Positions 36,141 through 47,800 of a stretch of DNA of 64,000 bases are shown piece after piece. Made by a program: the position numbers and the translations under genes. Within the stretch, counting starts at the first letter, position 1. Each line of letters begins with the position of its first letter. Source of the DNA: Hevea brasiliensis (taxonomy: Eukaryota; Streptophyta; Magnoliopsida; Malpighiales; Euphorbiaceae); the NCBI RefSeq assembly GCF_030052815.1, contig NC_079498.1, positions 85,112,992 to 85,176,991 of the forward strand, written 5' to 3'. The notes beneath the pieces are model-generated. The model did not search any database, was not told the DNA's origin, and was given only the letters and a program-made list of their open reading frames with translations.

Positions 36141-36419
36141 TGTAACACTCCAAAATTTTAAATTTTATTATTTTATGAGCATTTTTGGTATTTTAATTTT
36201 ATTTAAATTTTAGGATTTTTTTTGAGATTTTTCGGATTTTAAAAATCGGATTCGATTTTCCGAAAATATAAACTTTGATGATTTTTAAAAATTAATTTAA
36301 AGATCACGTGGCAAAACTAAAAATATATTTGAAGTCTACATATTTTTCTGAGTTTTCTGGAATTTTTTCGGAATTTTTGGATCTCGTTTTCGGTCCCGAG
36401 GCAGAGTAAAAATTTCAAA

Positions 36420-36760
36420 ATTTTGTATCCTGAATCGGATCGGCCGAATCGAACGGACCGGATCGGACCGGCCTTTTCTTTTTCTTCCTTCTTCCTCCCG
36501 CGCGCGTCGACCTCTCTCCCTTCTCTCTCTCTTTTCTCTCTCCTCCCTCCTCCCCTTGCTGCGCCGCCACCTCCCCTGCCTTCCCACCTCGCCGGCGCCT
36601 CACCTCGGTCCTCCCCCATGGCCGGCCGCCGCCTAGAACGCCGGAAAACGTCATCTGAAGGGACGCGCAGCGTGCGCGCGACGTTTCAACTTCCCGGCCC
36701 AAATCCAGCCGATCTGGCCACCAATTGGACCGGGTCTTGTGTCTAAAATCATCTACTCGT
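36420..36760. other. GC-rich island in the C LTR
   Basis: A stretch of high GC with many CpG and CT-rich runs in otherwise AT-rich DNA. Overlapping open frames on both strands (Pro/Ser/Leu-rich on plus, Arg/Glu/Gly-rich on minus) follow from the base composition. The homologous island in the 3' LTR is at 48080-48420. It could be the promoter and 5' leader zone of the element transcript (inference). Confidence 0.6.
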
Positions 36761-39097
36761 CGAGAGCTTTCCATAGACACCAAGAATACCGAAATCCATC
36801 GAGCGGTTTGTCCAATTTTTGCCCGGGAAGTTTTAGCCTATTTTGACTTTCGGGCTAGATTTCTCGCAAACCGTGAATCCCACAAGAAAACCGAGAGTAC
36901 CAAAGCGCTCCACTCGTCTAGAGCTTCGCGGCGACATAAATTTCGAATTTTTCCGACACCGTTTTTCGGTGGATCTCACGGAACTTCGCAGTATTTTTCC
37001 GAGCATTAAATGAGCTTAGAAAATTCTGAAAAATTTATGTACTAACCCCTGTGTTGTGGGCTTCATGTAGGTATCCTCAATTCGCGGAAATTCGACAGTT
37101 GACCGGGTCTGTAAATTTCGGGCTAGACAGACTCGTTACCAAAAAAGTCTCCGAATTGGACCGAGGTTTTGGCTACCCCCCCATTGTCAGACATCTCGAG
37201 CGCGTTCCCGAAGTCGAAATCGGCAAAGGTAAACCCGAACCTTGCTTTTCGTAATTTTCTAGTGCTTAAATAGGGTTAAAAATCCATAAAATATTCGTGG
37301 TAGCTCAGAAAATTATGATTCTTTTTGCAATAGCCTAGTAATATTGCTAAGGACCGCGGGGCAAAGTTTTAGAATTTTTAGAGCTTGTTTGGGCAATTTT
37401 TGCAAAAATGATCAATTATAAGGACTAAATTGAAATTTTACATATTGTGATGAATGATTGATTTGATGGGCCCAGGAGGGGCTGTGTGATGTGATTGAGT
37501 TGTGGATATATGGATTGTGAATATAGAAGTGTGTTTTGAGCCCTTTTGCAGGTTGGGTAGGTCCTAGGTATAGGGGAGACTTTGCCGGATTTTCGGCACG
37601 ACTTAGGACGTATTTTGTCTTTTCTTGATTGTACTGAGTCATTTATATTAAAAATTGTAATGTAAATGTCAGGTGAGCCGGGACAACCTTCTTCCTCCGC
37701 CTAGCCGCCATAGTGACCGTTGTCAAGTCTGTGAGTAAAATATTAATTTTAACTGTAATTTCACTATTATTATATGTTCAAGTATGCCCATGCATCACTT
37801 ATATGCATATATTTACGTAGTTAAACTCTAGGCACGATTTATGTTGCATTGATAACTGTTAAAGTGCCATTGATGTTGTTGTGGTAATTTGGAGCAGTGT
37901 GCGTGCATTGGCGTGCGTGTGATGTGGTGTGGACTATGGATAGGACGGGTAGTCACGGCTTGAGTTCTTCGCTGGCACCCTCGATTTGGTTTATTAAGCG
38001 AAAGTCCGGCTTGAGTTCTTCGCTGGCACCAGGTTGGATTTAAGAGAGCTGTATAGGGAATCAGCTCCCTTATATTATGATTGATACTACAGGGTGTGTG
38101 AGTGCTCCAAATTACCTTTCTGATGTTATGATGTGAAAATATTATTGATGTTGCATTTCACTCTACAGGGTGCATTAGTTTTAGATAGTTATAGAGATTA
38201 TGGTTAAAATTGATATTTTACTCTCTGAGTCGAACGCTCTGTAATATCCTCCCGGTAGCAACTCCGTACATTCTACTGTTCCGGTGACCGGTGTCGGTCC
38301 GGACAGCTAGAACATCCGGAAAAATATTTAAACTAAAGTCAGGAACCATAATTAACTCAAATATTAATAAGAAAAATTTAGTAAAAATTTTAGAAATAAA
38401 ATACAACCAAGTCAAATGAGCCGGTGTCCAAGCGAGGGGTAACTCAGAGGGAAGTTGCGGTTCTCGCAACTAGGAACCCTAGACCCGGGTAAAAATTCAT
38501 AAAATAATTTTTGAGACTCCAGAGAAGGGTCATTGAGGTTCCTATGGCATTAGAATGCCAAGAAAATACTTAGAAAAAATTTTCAATCGGTATAGACAAT
38601 TTTGACCCGTTAAGCCAAACGGAGGGCATTTTGGTCATTTCGCCTTCAGAGGTGATTTTTGGCCGACTTGTCCAGTTAAGTAAATAATTATAATGATCTA
38701 AAATATGAATAAATATTGCTAAAAATTGAATTGAAAATGAGTAAAGAAAAGAAGAAAAGAAAATGAAGGAAAATGCTTAATTATGACATATGATGATGTC
38801 ATTTAAAAGCCCCCTCCAATCACCATTTGACAAACCAATAAAAAGAGATAAAAAATGACTTAAAATAAGATAAAAAACAAAGGAAACCAGTAGTTTCCTT
38901 CTTCATACGGGCTGGAATAAGAGAGAAAGAGAGAGAAAAGGAAAAGAAAGAAAGAAAGGAAGAAGGAGAAGGAGATGAACAGTAGCAGAAAAGGGGTTCA
39001 GCAAGGCAGCATGTTTCTCTTCCGTCCAGGTGAGTTTGGCTCAACATCTATGGCTGATTTTTGGATATGTTTGAGGTATGTACGTGTGGAAGTTATG

Positions 39098-40830
39098 GTT
39101 AAAATTTGGTGATTGTTCAACGGTTGGATTTGGAGAAATATATTGTTGAACACAGGCTGTCTGTAGGTTGAATTCTGAATTTTGGCTACTGAAATTTGAG
39201 AAAAATAAATAGTTAGTATGCTTATAAAAATATGAAATTTGGTACAAATGATATTTGGGATGTTGAGGCTGCTGGGTTAAAATTTGGTGAATTTTAGACT
39301 TGTGGTTTATGAGATATAAATTGTTTTGCATGAGCTGTCTGAGTAAGACTGATTTCTGCAACAATTCAGATTTTGAAGGGTTGAATGAATGTTTTGATAT
39401 CTCATGATATAGAGATTATTTGATGCTAAAATTTTTCCTGATATTGTATAGGGATGTCTAGAATATATGGTTAAAATTTGGGATTTATCTAACGGTTAGA
39501 TCATTATATATAAATTTGAATGGACAAGCTGCCAGATTGGGTATTAATGGGTGGTTGTGGATTTAAGATTTATGATAGGAGTTTAGTCCAATTTAAGGGG
39601 AAATGCTGTTGAATTTTTATTGGATATTTAATTTAGGAAAGTGAAGTTATAATTGATTATGATTATTATGATTCTAGGGGAAATCTTGAAGAATAACAAG
39701 CTCAAGGTTGGTTTCAAAAAGGTTAGTGCACTAAAACCTTTTCTTTCAATTTTAGGTGTAGTATGCATGCCAAATTAAGTGGAAAATTCAAGAAATTGAA
39801 AGAATTAGTTAAGGAATTAAACATCCCTAATTCAGCAACCTTGGGAACCTTATGGGGTTTGATGAATTCCTGCATATATACATGATTAGTGATGATGATT
39901 GATGAGGTTATATGCATGAGAAGTGATAGGAATTTAATTGATTAAGTTTTGAAATGGATGCTAGGGTTTTGAGAAGTGAAAAATTGACTTGGCTTAGGAA
40001 ATTGTTAGATAACATTTTAATGGTCAATTAGTGACCATTTTAGGTGAGTTGACCATAATTTGGACTGAAATATGGAATGGCAAAGTGGAATGGTAGGTTG
40101 CCCCATGAGTGCAGCAGGGTGACTGAAATTTCAGTCCACTTGGACTGCCATATCTTGGGCTGTGTTGGTCCAATTGGTGTTTGGCCAATTGGACATGAAA
40201 CTAGGCTTATAATGGCACATTTTTGCTGAAGAAATGATGCCCAAAAGACCAAAGCAAGAGGACCAAAAGTTGGCCCCAATCCGGATACCCTGCAAACAGC
40301 CCCTACAGAATGATCAAATGAACAGTAACTTTTCATTTGGCCATAACTCACTGTAGAATGGTCAAATTGACCTGAAATTTTTACAACAATAAGATATGAT
40401 ATAGACAAACAACTTTCATGAAGAACATTACCCCAAATTATGCCATTAACCCATTCAAATTATTGGGCAAAGTTAAGTTATCAAACCTGCAACTCTGCAG
40501 ATTTTCACTTGAGCAGTAATGTTTGGATGGCTATAACTCTCTCTAGAAAACTCGGATTTAGGCGATTCTTGAACCGATGGAAACCTAAGGTAGGTAGAAC
40601 ATTTCATATGAAGAAAGTTAGACCAAATTATGAACTTAACTTGATCAAATTACTGACCAAAGTTGGACCAAAATCTGCGGACCAAAATATCGGCATGAGC
40701 GATTACGTGAACAGTAAACTTATTTTAACCATAACTTGAGCTACAAAACTCCAAATGGAGTGATTCAAAAAAAGAAATTCAACTAGACAAAATAAGGAAC
40801 AACTTTCATGTTTACCATTTCCTCAAATTC
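39098..40830 (+). repeat. modules with about 190 bp spacing in solo LTR D
   Basis: GGTTAAAATTTGG recurs at 39098, 39275 and 39469. Further on, a CAGTAA...CCATAACT motif recurs at about 40341, 40531 and 40729. Spacings are 177, 194, 190 and 198 bp. The second set is also in the LTR of F near 57366, 57555 and 57759. Confidence 0.75.
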
Positions 40831-41166
40831 CCACTGTAACAGTGCTTAATGGAATAGTAAAGTTAAGCTTCAAAAACTGAAAATTTTGTTTCCCTTGGTT
40901 TAAGCCTAGAAATGGTAATGGTGATCACTTCCAACAAGTTTTAAATGAAAAATGTGGTATGTTTGAAGTGCCAAAGCCAATGTACCTACTTTCTATGCAA
41001 AAGTCAACTTTTTGTTTGACTAATGAAGTGAATAGTGACACCAAAACTTGAAATTCAAAAATGTGAAACTTAAAAATGCAAAATGCCCTAGTAGGCCTAA
41101 TGTGATTGGTTTGGATAGTTTGGCATGCCAATAGGGTATTGTTTTAGCAGTACTGCGAAAGGAAAG

Positions 41167-41265
41167 GCTTTATGCCTGTGTTCATGGCTTTATGCCCGTA
41201 TTCATGGCTTTTATGCCCGTATTCATGGCTTTTATGCCCGATTATGTGATATCATGGCTTTTTAG
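41167..41265. repeat. tandem repeat of about 22 bp in D
   Basis: About four copies of TTCATGGCTTTTATGCCCGT with small length changes. Confidence 0.9.
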
Positions 41266-42767
41266 CCATCGATCGCATACATGGTTGGCGTTCTGCGTCC
41301 CATGGTATGACGCCCGAGGCACCGCGATGTCGATGCCAACGACCCGTTATCCAGTCCAGTCGTCCAGTATAGGTTACTTGGGCATGGAAAAGTATAACTG
41401 TGATTGAACTGATTATTAAAGAAAATACGAAAATTAAGTATCAGGAATGATTACAAAAATACAAAGAAGCTCAAGATCATGAAGAAAATAATTAACGAAA
41501 TGCATGAAGAAGTTAATATCATAAAACATGATTAGCCCTCGACTAAACAATAAGTTAGTAATTATTCATCTCTTATGAACACAATAGCAAGGAAATTATT
41601 ATTTTTATTTGCATATTATATTTTCTTGTATTATTGGCACCACTAAGCTTTATGCTTAGCGCGTCGCTTTTGCAACGCGTAGGTACTGAAGATTTGGATA
41701 GAGGGCCCAGTAGACCACAGATTCGGTAAGGCAGTTCACAGTTCTGCATAGTGTCCGTGTCACCTCACCTTTCACAGTGCATTGGTAGGACACTAGATTT
41801 CATTTTGATATTTTGTAACTAATTTCTATTTTCTCATATGTATTTGAACTTATGTAATGAATTTTGATATTCGTGTAAATAATGAAAATTGTATTTGTGA
41901 ATGGAAGAGTGAATGTCTATTTATGACTTGTACATGATTAATAAATGAGATGAATGATTGAGAAACGAATGGTTGAAAAATGTTGAGATTTTGATATTGG
42001 AGTTTGTGAATGGATGAATATGATTATTAGAAGTGTTTTTCACAGGTTCCGAAGAACTGTTTTCTCCATTTTTAGCCGGTACTCCGCCGGATTTTCTTTA
42101 AAATTTTCGGAACCTCAAATAAATTACAATTTCAATAAATGAATTATATTTCACAAGTTATATTCAAAACTACGATAAAAATGAATTAAGATAAAATAGA
42201 GTGCTCGGCACACTGAGTGGCATAACTTGCTCGGCTACACTGTAGTCGGGTAAGGGGTGTCACACGCTCACTCCTGTTCAATATTTTTCCAGGCCACAGG
42301 AGGATATTTTTTAGGTTAACCTGCTTCCTTTCCTCGCAGGTTGTTTATCAATGTTTGTGTAATTTTATTAACTCCTAGAATTTCCGCATGTGTTAGAAGT
42401 ATTTATTTGATTTTGGTCTGTAATATTATTATCATGTTGGACTTGTAAACATATAATGATATGCCTGTTTGATGGATTGGATGAGGGAGCTAAGCTCCCA
42501 TTTATTTTTATGCTGATGAGTATGTGGAGGGTGAGCTGAGCTCCCCAATTGATGATATATTTTGTTTACAGGTTGGGTGAGCCAAAAACTCCCCGTTGAA
42601 AGGTCCACTTTATGGCCGGACTCCGTCCGGTTGATTTCTTGATATTGGGCCCAAATGGTCCTTAGAGTTGGATTAATGAATAGTTAGGCTTACTACGGGC
42701 CTCGGGGGCTTTAGGCTGGCCCAAGTCCTAGTGCCAGTCCGACCCATAGGTTGGGTCGTGACAAATG

Positions 42768-42780
42768 TGGTATCAGAGCT
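42768..42780 (+). promoter_or_regulatory. primer-binding site of C (initiator Met tRNA)
   Basis: TGGTATCAGAGCT, four bases after the 5' LTR end. Confidence 0.95.
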
Positions 42781-42988
42781 TAGGCTCCAGATTCATAGGG
42801 AAAAATTGTCTACGTGTTGGGAAGAGTCTACTAGGAGTCACATGCGGAAAATAGGGTCCACATTCGTCTTGCATTGTCATCTTTTCTTCTAGTTTCTGCT
42901 TCATATATTGTGTGTAAATATGAGTCAATAGAGCTGTGTAATGAGTAATTTTGAATTTTATGGGCTAATGCTGCTGAATTTTAGGAAA

Positions 42989-44280
42989 ATGCGTAGAAGC
43001 AGGAGAGCTGCCACTGCACCAGAACCAGATGTGCCTGACGAGGTGTCAGCACAGGATGAGGCACCTGCCTCGAGGAGGCGGGGTAGGAGGCCTAGAGCTG
43101 CTCAAGTAGAAGAGCAGCTGCCACCAGTACAGGATCAGTCTTTTATGGCACAGGGTCCCATGGACCCAATGGCAGCTACTCTAGCTGGTTTGCAGAGGAC
43201 CATCGATATGATGGCGCAGTATATGGTCCACCCTCCACAGCAGCAGCAGTCCACCGCACCAAGAGGAGAACCTTACAAACAGATCGTAAATTTCAAGAAA
43301 TTAGTGCTTGGTACTTATGATGTGTCAGACGATGCGTATCGGTTTTTGGATTCCTGTAGACAGGCAGGAACAGAATTACAGTTGACTGACAGAAGACTCA
43401 TAGAGTGTATGCAGCATGTCATGGGGCCTATGCCTAAACAGTGGATGAATGACTACATATTACCTCGGATGGAGGGTTTGTCGTGGACTCAGTTTGTGGA
43501 ACTGTTCATCAATCGGTTTGTGCCAGAAAGCTTCAGGGATCAAAAGCAGTGGGCGTTTGAGGCCTTAAGACAGAATGGCAGGTCTGTAGATGAATATGCT
43601 ACAGAATTCCTGGAATTGAGCATATATGCCCCTACAACAGTAGCTACAGAAACTATGAAGGTGAAGAGATTCCTAAAGGGGCTTGACAGAAGGTATGCGA
43701 ACCTGGCCATGATGTCTGATCAGTCTTTTGATGTGGTGGTTGATCGAGCTAGACAGATAAAGATTAGCTATGCTGCGGATGACAGCGGAAGAGCAAAGAA
43801 AAATAGAGCAGAGGGTTCTTCAGGTGTTCCCCAAATGGGTACTCCAGACAGTGGTGGCCAAAGTAATTACAGAGGAAAAAGTAGGAACAAGAAGAGTGGT
43901 TTTAGACACAAACCTCGAGGGTTCAGACTGATCTGGATCGGCGGTGGTCATAGTTCAGTGCAGATTAGTGCAGTTCAGGATCTTCCTTAGCACCTTGTGC
44001 ACAGTGTGGAAGAGGACATTCAGGACCTTGTTTGATGGGTTCAGGAGTATGCTTCAAGTGTGGCCAACCAGGTCACTTTGCTAGGGAATGCCCCGTGTTC
44101 AGTGAGCCACAGATGGGGTCACAGGGTTCTGTTGCAAATGTTCCTCGCCAGTTGTATCCAGGTGCTTCCAGCATGGCAGGCAGTCAGTTTAGTGGCCAAC
44201 AGGGCCGAGGACAAGGGGGACGTGGATTTGGAGGCGGTCGAGGTAGAAGTCGATGTCGTGGGTTATGCCACTCAGGGTAG
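42989..44280 (+). pseudogene. gypsy C gag with zinc knuckle in a shifted frame
   Basis: The likely start is ATG 42989 (MRRSRRAATAPEPD); an upstream in-frame ATG at 42941 is less typical. The capsid region holds YDVSDDAYRFLDSCRQAGTE, SWTQFVELFINRFVPESFRD and NGRSVDEYATEFLELS, as in plant chromovirus gag. The frame ends at 43990. The CCHC knuckle [15 protein letters not shown] (44050-44094) is intact but lies one frame away, so a 1 bp shift lies between about 43920 and 44030. A Gly/Arg-rich tail ends at 44280 and pol continues in another frame. Confidence 0.9.
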
Positions 44281-47200
44281 GGGTCAAGCTCGGGTTTTCA
44301 CCCTGACCCACCAGGATGCTCATGCTTCACATGCAGTTGTGGCTGGTATTCTTCCAGTCGATTCCTATGAGGCTCGTGTTTTGATAGATCCGGGTGCTAC
44401 GCACTCATTTGTCTCCCCTGTGTTTGCCATGAGGTTGGGTAGAAACCCTACAACCTTAGAATGTCCTTTGTCGGTAGCTACCCCACTTAGTGACAACATA
44501 GATGTAGATATGATTTTTCCGGGTAGCCCAGTGGTAGTGGATGGAAAGATCCTCCCAGCAGACTTGGTTCCTCTACCAGTAATGGATTTTGATGTAATTT
44601 TTGGAATGGACTGGTTGGCAACTCATTACGCCACCTTAGACTGCAGGAACAAAAAGGTGTATTTCCACATACCTAGTGTGGAAGAATTTAGCTTTGATGG
44701 TGACAGGAGCGTGGTTCCATATAACTTGGTGTCAGCAATTAGTGCTAGAAAAATGTTGAGGCGTGGATGCCAAGGGTATTTGGCATTGGCAAGAGATACA
44801 TCTGTAGAAGGTGTCAACATGGAAAATGTTCCTGTTGTCAGAGAATTCATGGATGTCTTCCCTGAAGAGCTTCCAGGGTTACCACCAGAAAGGGGAATAG
44901 AGTTCTGCATTGATGTTGTTCCGGGTACAAACCCCATATCAATGCCACCTTACAGGATGGCCCCAGCAGAATTGAAAGAGTTAAAGGAGCAACTACAGGA
45001 GCTTTTGGACAAGGGTTTCATACGTCCGAGCACTTCACCCTGGGGTGCTCCTGTTTTATTCATGAGAAAGAAGGATGGGTCATTGAGGTTGTGCATTGAC
45101 TATAGACAGTTGAATAAGGTGACTGTGAAGAACAAATATCCACTTCCTCGGATCGACGATCTGTTTGATCAGTTTCAAGGGGCTAGATTCTTTTCCCAGA
45201 TAGACCTGCGATCAGGCTACCATCAGTTGAGAATCAGGAATGAAGACGTGTCCAAAACGGCATTCAGGACAAGATATGGTCATTATGAGTTCTTGGTGAT
45301 GTCTTTTGGACTCACTAATGCACCAGCAGCCTTCATGGACTTGATGAACAGGGTGTTCAAGCCATTTTTGGACCGTTTTTGTCATCGTATTCATAGATGA
45401 CATTTTGGTATACTCTCGGACCGAGGAAGAACATGTGTGGCACTTGAGGATGGTGTTGCAGACTTTGAGGGAGCACCAGCTATATGCCAAATTTTCGAAA
45501 TGTGAATTTTGGCTAGAAAGCATCTCATTCTTGGGACACGTGGTTTCTAGTGACGGCATTCAAGTGGATCCCAAGAAAATTGAAGCTGTAACTGATTGGC
45601 TTAGGCCTACAACAGTCACTGAGGTGCGAAGTTTTATGGGTTTAGCTGGCTACTATAGGCGTTTTGTACAAGATTTTTCCAGGATAGCAGCTCCCCTAAC
45701 TAAGTTAACCCGGAAGAATGTTCCATTCATTTGGACAGATGACTGTGAGGAGAGTTTCCAGAAGCTTAAGGAGTGTCTAACCACTGCCCCCGTGTTGACA
45801 CTACCTAAGAGTGGTAAAGGATACACCGTGTATTGTGACGCCTCCAGAATTGGCTTAGGGTGTGTTTTAATGCAGAATGGAAAAGTAGTGGCTTATGCTT
45901 CAAGACAGCTGAAGAGGCATGAGCAAAACTACCCCACCCATGATTTGGAAATGGCGGCTGTAATCTTTACACTAAAAATATGGAGACACTACCTGTATGG
46001 TGAAGTGTGCGAGATATACACCGACCACAAGAGTTTGAAGTACATCTTCCAATAGAGGGATTTAAACTTGAGATAGAGGAGATGGATGGAGCTTCTGAAA
46101 GACTATGATTGCACCATCCAGTACCACCCTGGGAAAGCCAATGTAGTAGCAGATGCTTTGAGCAGAAAATCTTCTGGCAGTTAGGCTCACATTTCAGCAG
46201 AGAAGAGACCATTGATTCAGGAAATACATGAGTTGATGGATCAAGGTTTAATCCTAGATCTTTCAGATGAGGGGGTATTGTTGGCTCATTTTTCAGTGAG
46301 GCCAAACTTGCGAGACAGAGTTAGAGTTTCCCAGCACAGAGACCAACAATTGATGAAGATCATAGAAAGAGTACAGCAAGGTGAAGGTGGTGACTTCGGG
46401 TTTGCCAATGATGGCGCCCTTATGCAAGGTTCAAGGGTATGTGTGCCCGATGTGGACAATCTCAGAAATGAAATCATGCAAGAGGCACACTATACACTGT
46501 ACAGTGTCCACCCAGGTTCCACCAAGATGTACCATGATGTGAAAGATAGCTATTGGTGGAATGGCATGAAGAGAGACATAGCAGATTTTGTGTCCAAGTG
46601 CTTGACTTGTCAGAAGGTGAAGTTTGAACACCAGAGACCGTCAGGGAAGCTGCAAGAGCTCCCTATCCCAGAATGGAAGGGGGAAATGATCACTATGGAT
46701 TTTGTGACTGGGTTGCCTCATACCACGTGAGGATATGATTCGATATGGGTAATTGTAGACCGCTTAACCAAATCAGCTCACTTCTTGCTTGTGAAGACTA
46801 CATATTCTGTGGCACAGTACGCCCGACTCTACATTCGAGAAATAGTCAGATTGCATGGAGTTTCGGCTTCCATAATATCTGACAGAGGGCCCCAGTTCAC
46901 TTCTCGGTTTTGGAGAAAGTTGCAGGAGGCACTTGGCACACAGTTGAACTTTAGTACAGCTTTCCACCCTCAAACAGACGGACAGTCCGAAAGGACAATC
47001 CAAACACTGGAAGACATGCTTCGCATGAGTGTTTTGGATTTTGGAGGTCAATGGGATGAGCAGCTAGCTTTGGTGGAATTTGCCTACAACAACAGTTACC
47101 ATTCCAGCATAGGGATGGTACCCTATGAGGCATTATATGGAAGAAAGTATAGGTCTCCTCTGTGTTGGACAGAAATGGGGGAAGCGAAGGTGCATGATGT

Positions 47201-47738
47201 AGACCTAGTGCAGTACACTTCAGAGGTAGTTCCCTTAATCAAGGAACGATTGAAAATAGCTTTCAGTAGGCAGAAAAGTTATGCAGACCCCATACGGAGG
47301 GATGTGGAGTTTGCAGTAGGCGACTATGTATTTTTGAAGGTTTCTCCAATGAAGGGAGTCATGAGATTTGGAAAGAAGGGCAAGTTGGCACCTCGGTATA
47401 TTGGACCTTTTGAGGTTACTGATAGAGTTGGAGCAGTTGCCTACCGGTTGGAGCTACCACCCAACCTTTCTCACGTTCATCCCGTATTTCACATCTCCAT
47501 GCTCAGGAAATACATTCCAGATCCTTCTCATGTACTACAACCAGATGTAATAGAGCTAAAAGAGAACTTGACGTTTGAGGAGCAACCTGTAGCCATAGTG
47601 GACTACCAAGTGAGACAACTAAGATCAAAACAGATCCCTATGGTTAAGGTTTTGTGGAGGAGTCAGTCAGTGGAAGAGTGCACCTGGGAGTCAAAATGGG
47701 ACATGCGTAGCAAGTACCCTTATCTGTTCAATGTATAA
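44280..47738 (+). pseudogene. gypsy C pol: protease, RT, RNase H, integrase, chromodomain-like end
   Basis: Protease [16 protein letters not shown] near 44385; RT from about 44990 with [30 protein letters not shown] and [13 protein letters not shown]; active site [10 protein letters not shown] near 45395; RNase [19 protein letters not shown] and [12 protein letters not shown] near 46020; integrase zinc region ending CLTCQKVK near 46600; core with IISDRGPQFTSRFW and FHPQTDGQSERTIQ; HPVFHISMLRKYIPD; and a C-terminal VKVLWRSQSVEECTWE block. One extra T in a T run just before FIDD shifts the frame. Stops lie at 46053 and 46074 (probably CAG to TAG), 46182 and 46728 (probably CGA to TGA). Everything else is open, so C is close to intact. 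Confidence 0.95.
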
Positions 47739-47787
47739 TCATGTGCTTTATTCTACTTTGTGTAAAATTCGAGGACGAATTTTCTGT

Positions 47788-47800
47788 AAGGGGGGAAGAA
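47788..47800 (+). promoter_or_regulatory. polypurine tract of C
   Basis: AAGGGGGGAAGAA directly precedes the 3' LTR, after the GAGGACGAATTTTC phrase common in plant chromoviruses. Confidence 0.9.

Larger units (their letters stand above)
38240..42264 (+). mobile_element. solo LTR D (4025 bp) inside the 5' LTR of C
   Basis: It is flanked by CGCTC at 38235-38239 and 42265-42269, starts TGTAATATCC and ends GGGGTGTCACA. It has no gag, pol, primer site or polypurine tract. Start, end and a central block match the 5' LTR of gypsy F (55872-59527), and its last 0.9 kb match G (50478-51365) in reverse. It is therefore a large LTR left after LTR-LTR recombination of a Tekay-like element. Confidence 0.9.
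36141..42763 (+). repeat. 5' LTR of gypsy C, interrupted by D
   Basis: LTR parts are 36141-38239 and 42270-42763, together about 2.6 kb, equal to the 3' LTR. It contains a GC-rich island at 36420-37250 with pyrimidine-rich strings, and a 25 bp direct repeat GGCTTGAGTTCTTCGCTGGC near 37959 and 38012. It ends GGGTCGTGACA. Confidence 0.95.

Noticed and set aside
36317..36783. Overlapping frames of 83-122 codons on both strands
   Set aside because: They lie in the GC-rich part of the C LTR; composition explains them, and the 3' LTR copy changes length and frame.
40440..40739. 99-codon plus-strand frame in D
   Set aside because: It falls in the periodic non-coding LTR modules; the homologous F block does not keep it open.
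38240..42264. D as a full retrotransposon
   Set aside because: No primer site, gag, pol or second LTR lies between the two CGCTC duplications; it is a single LTR.
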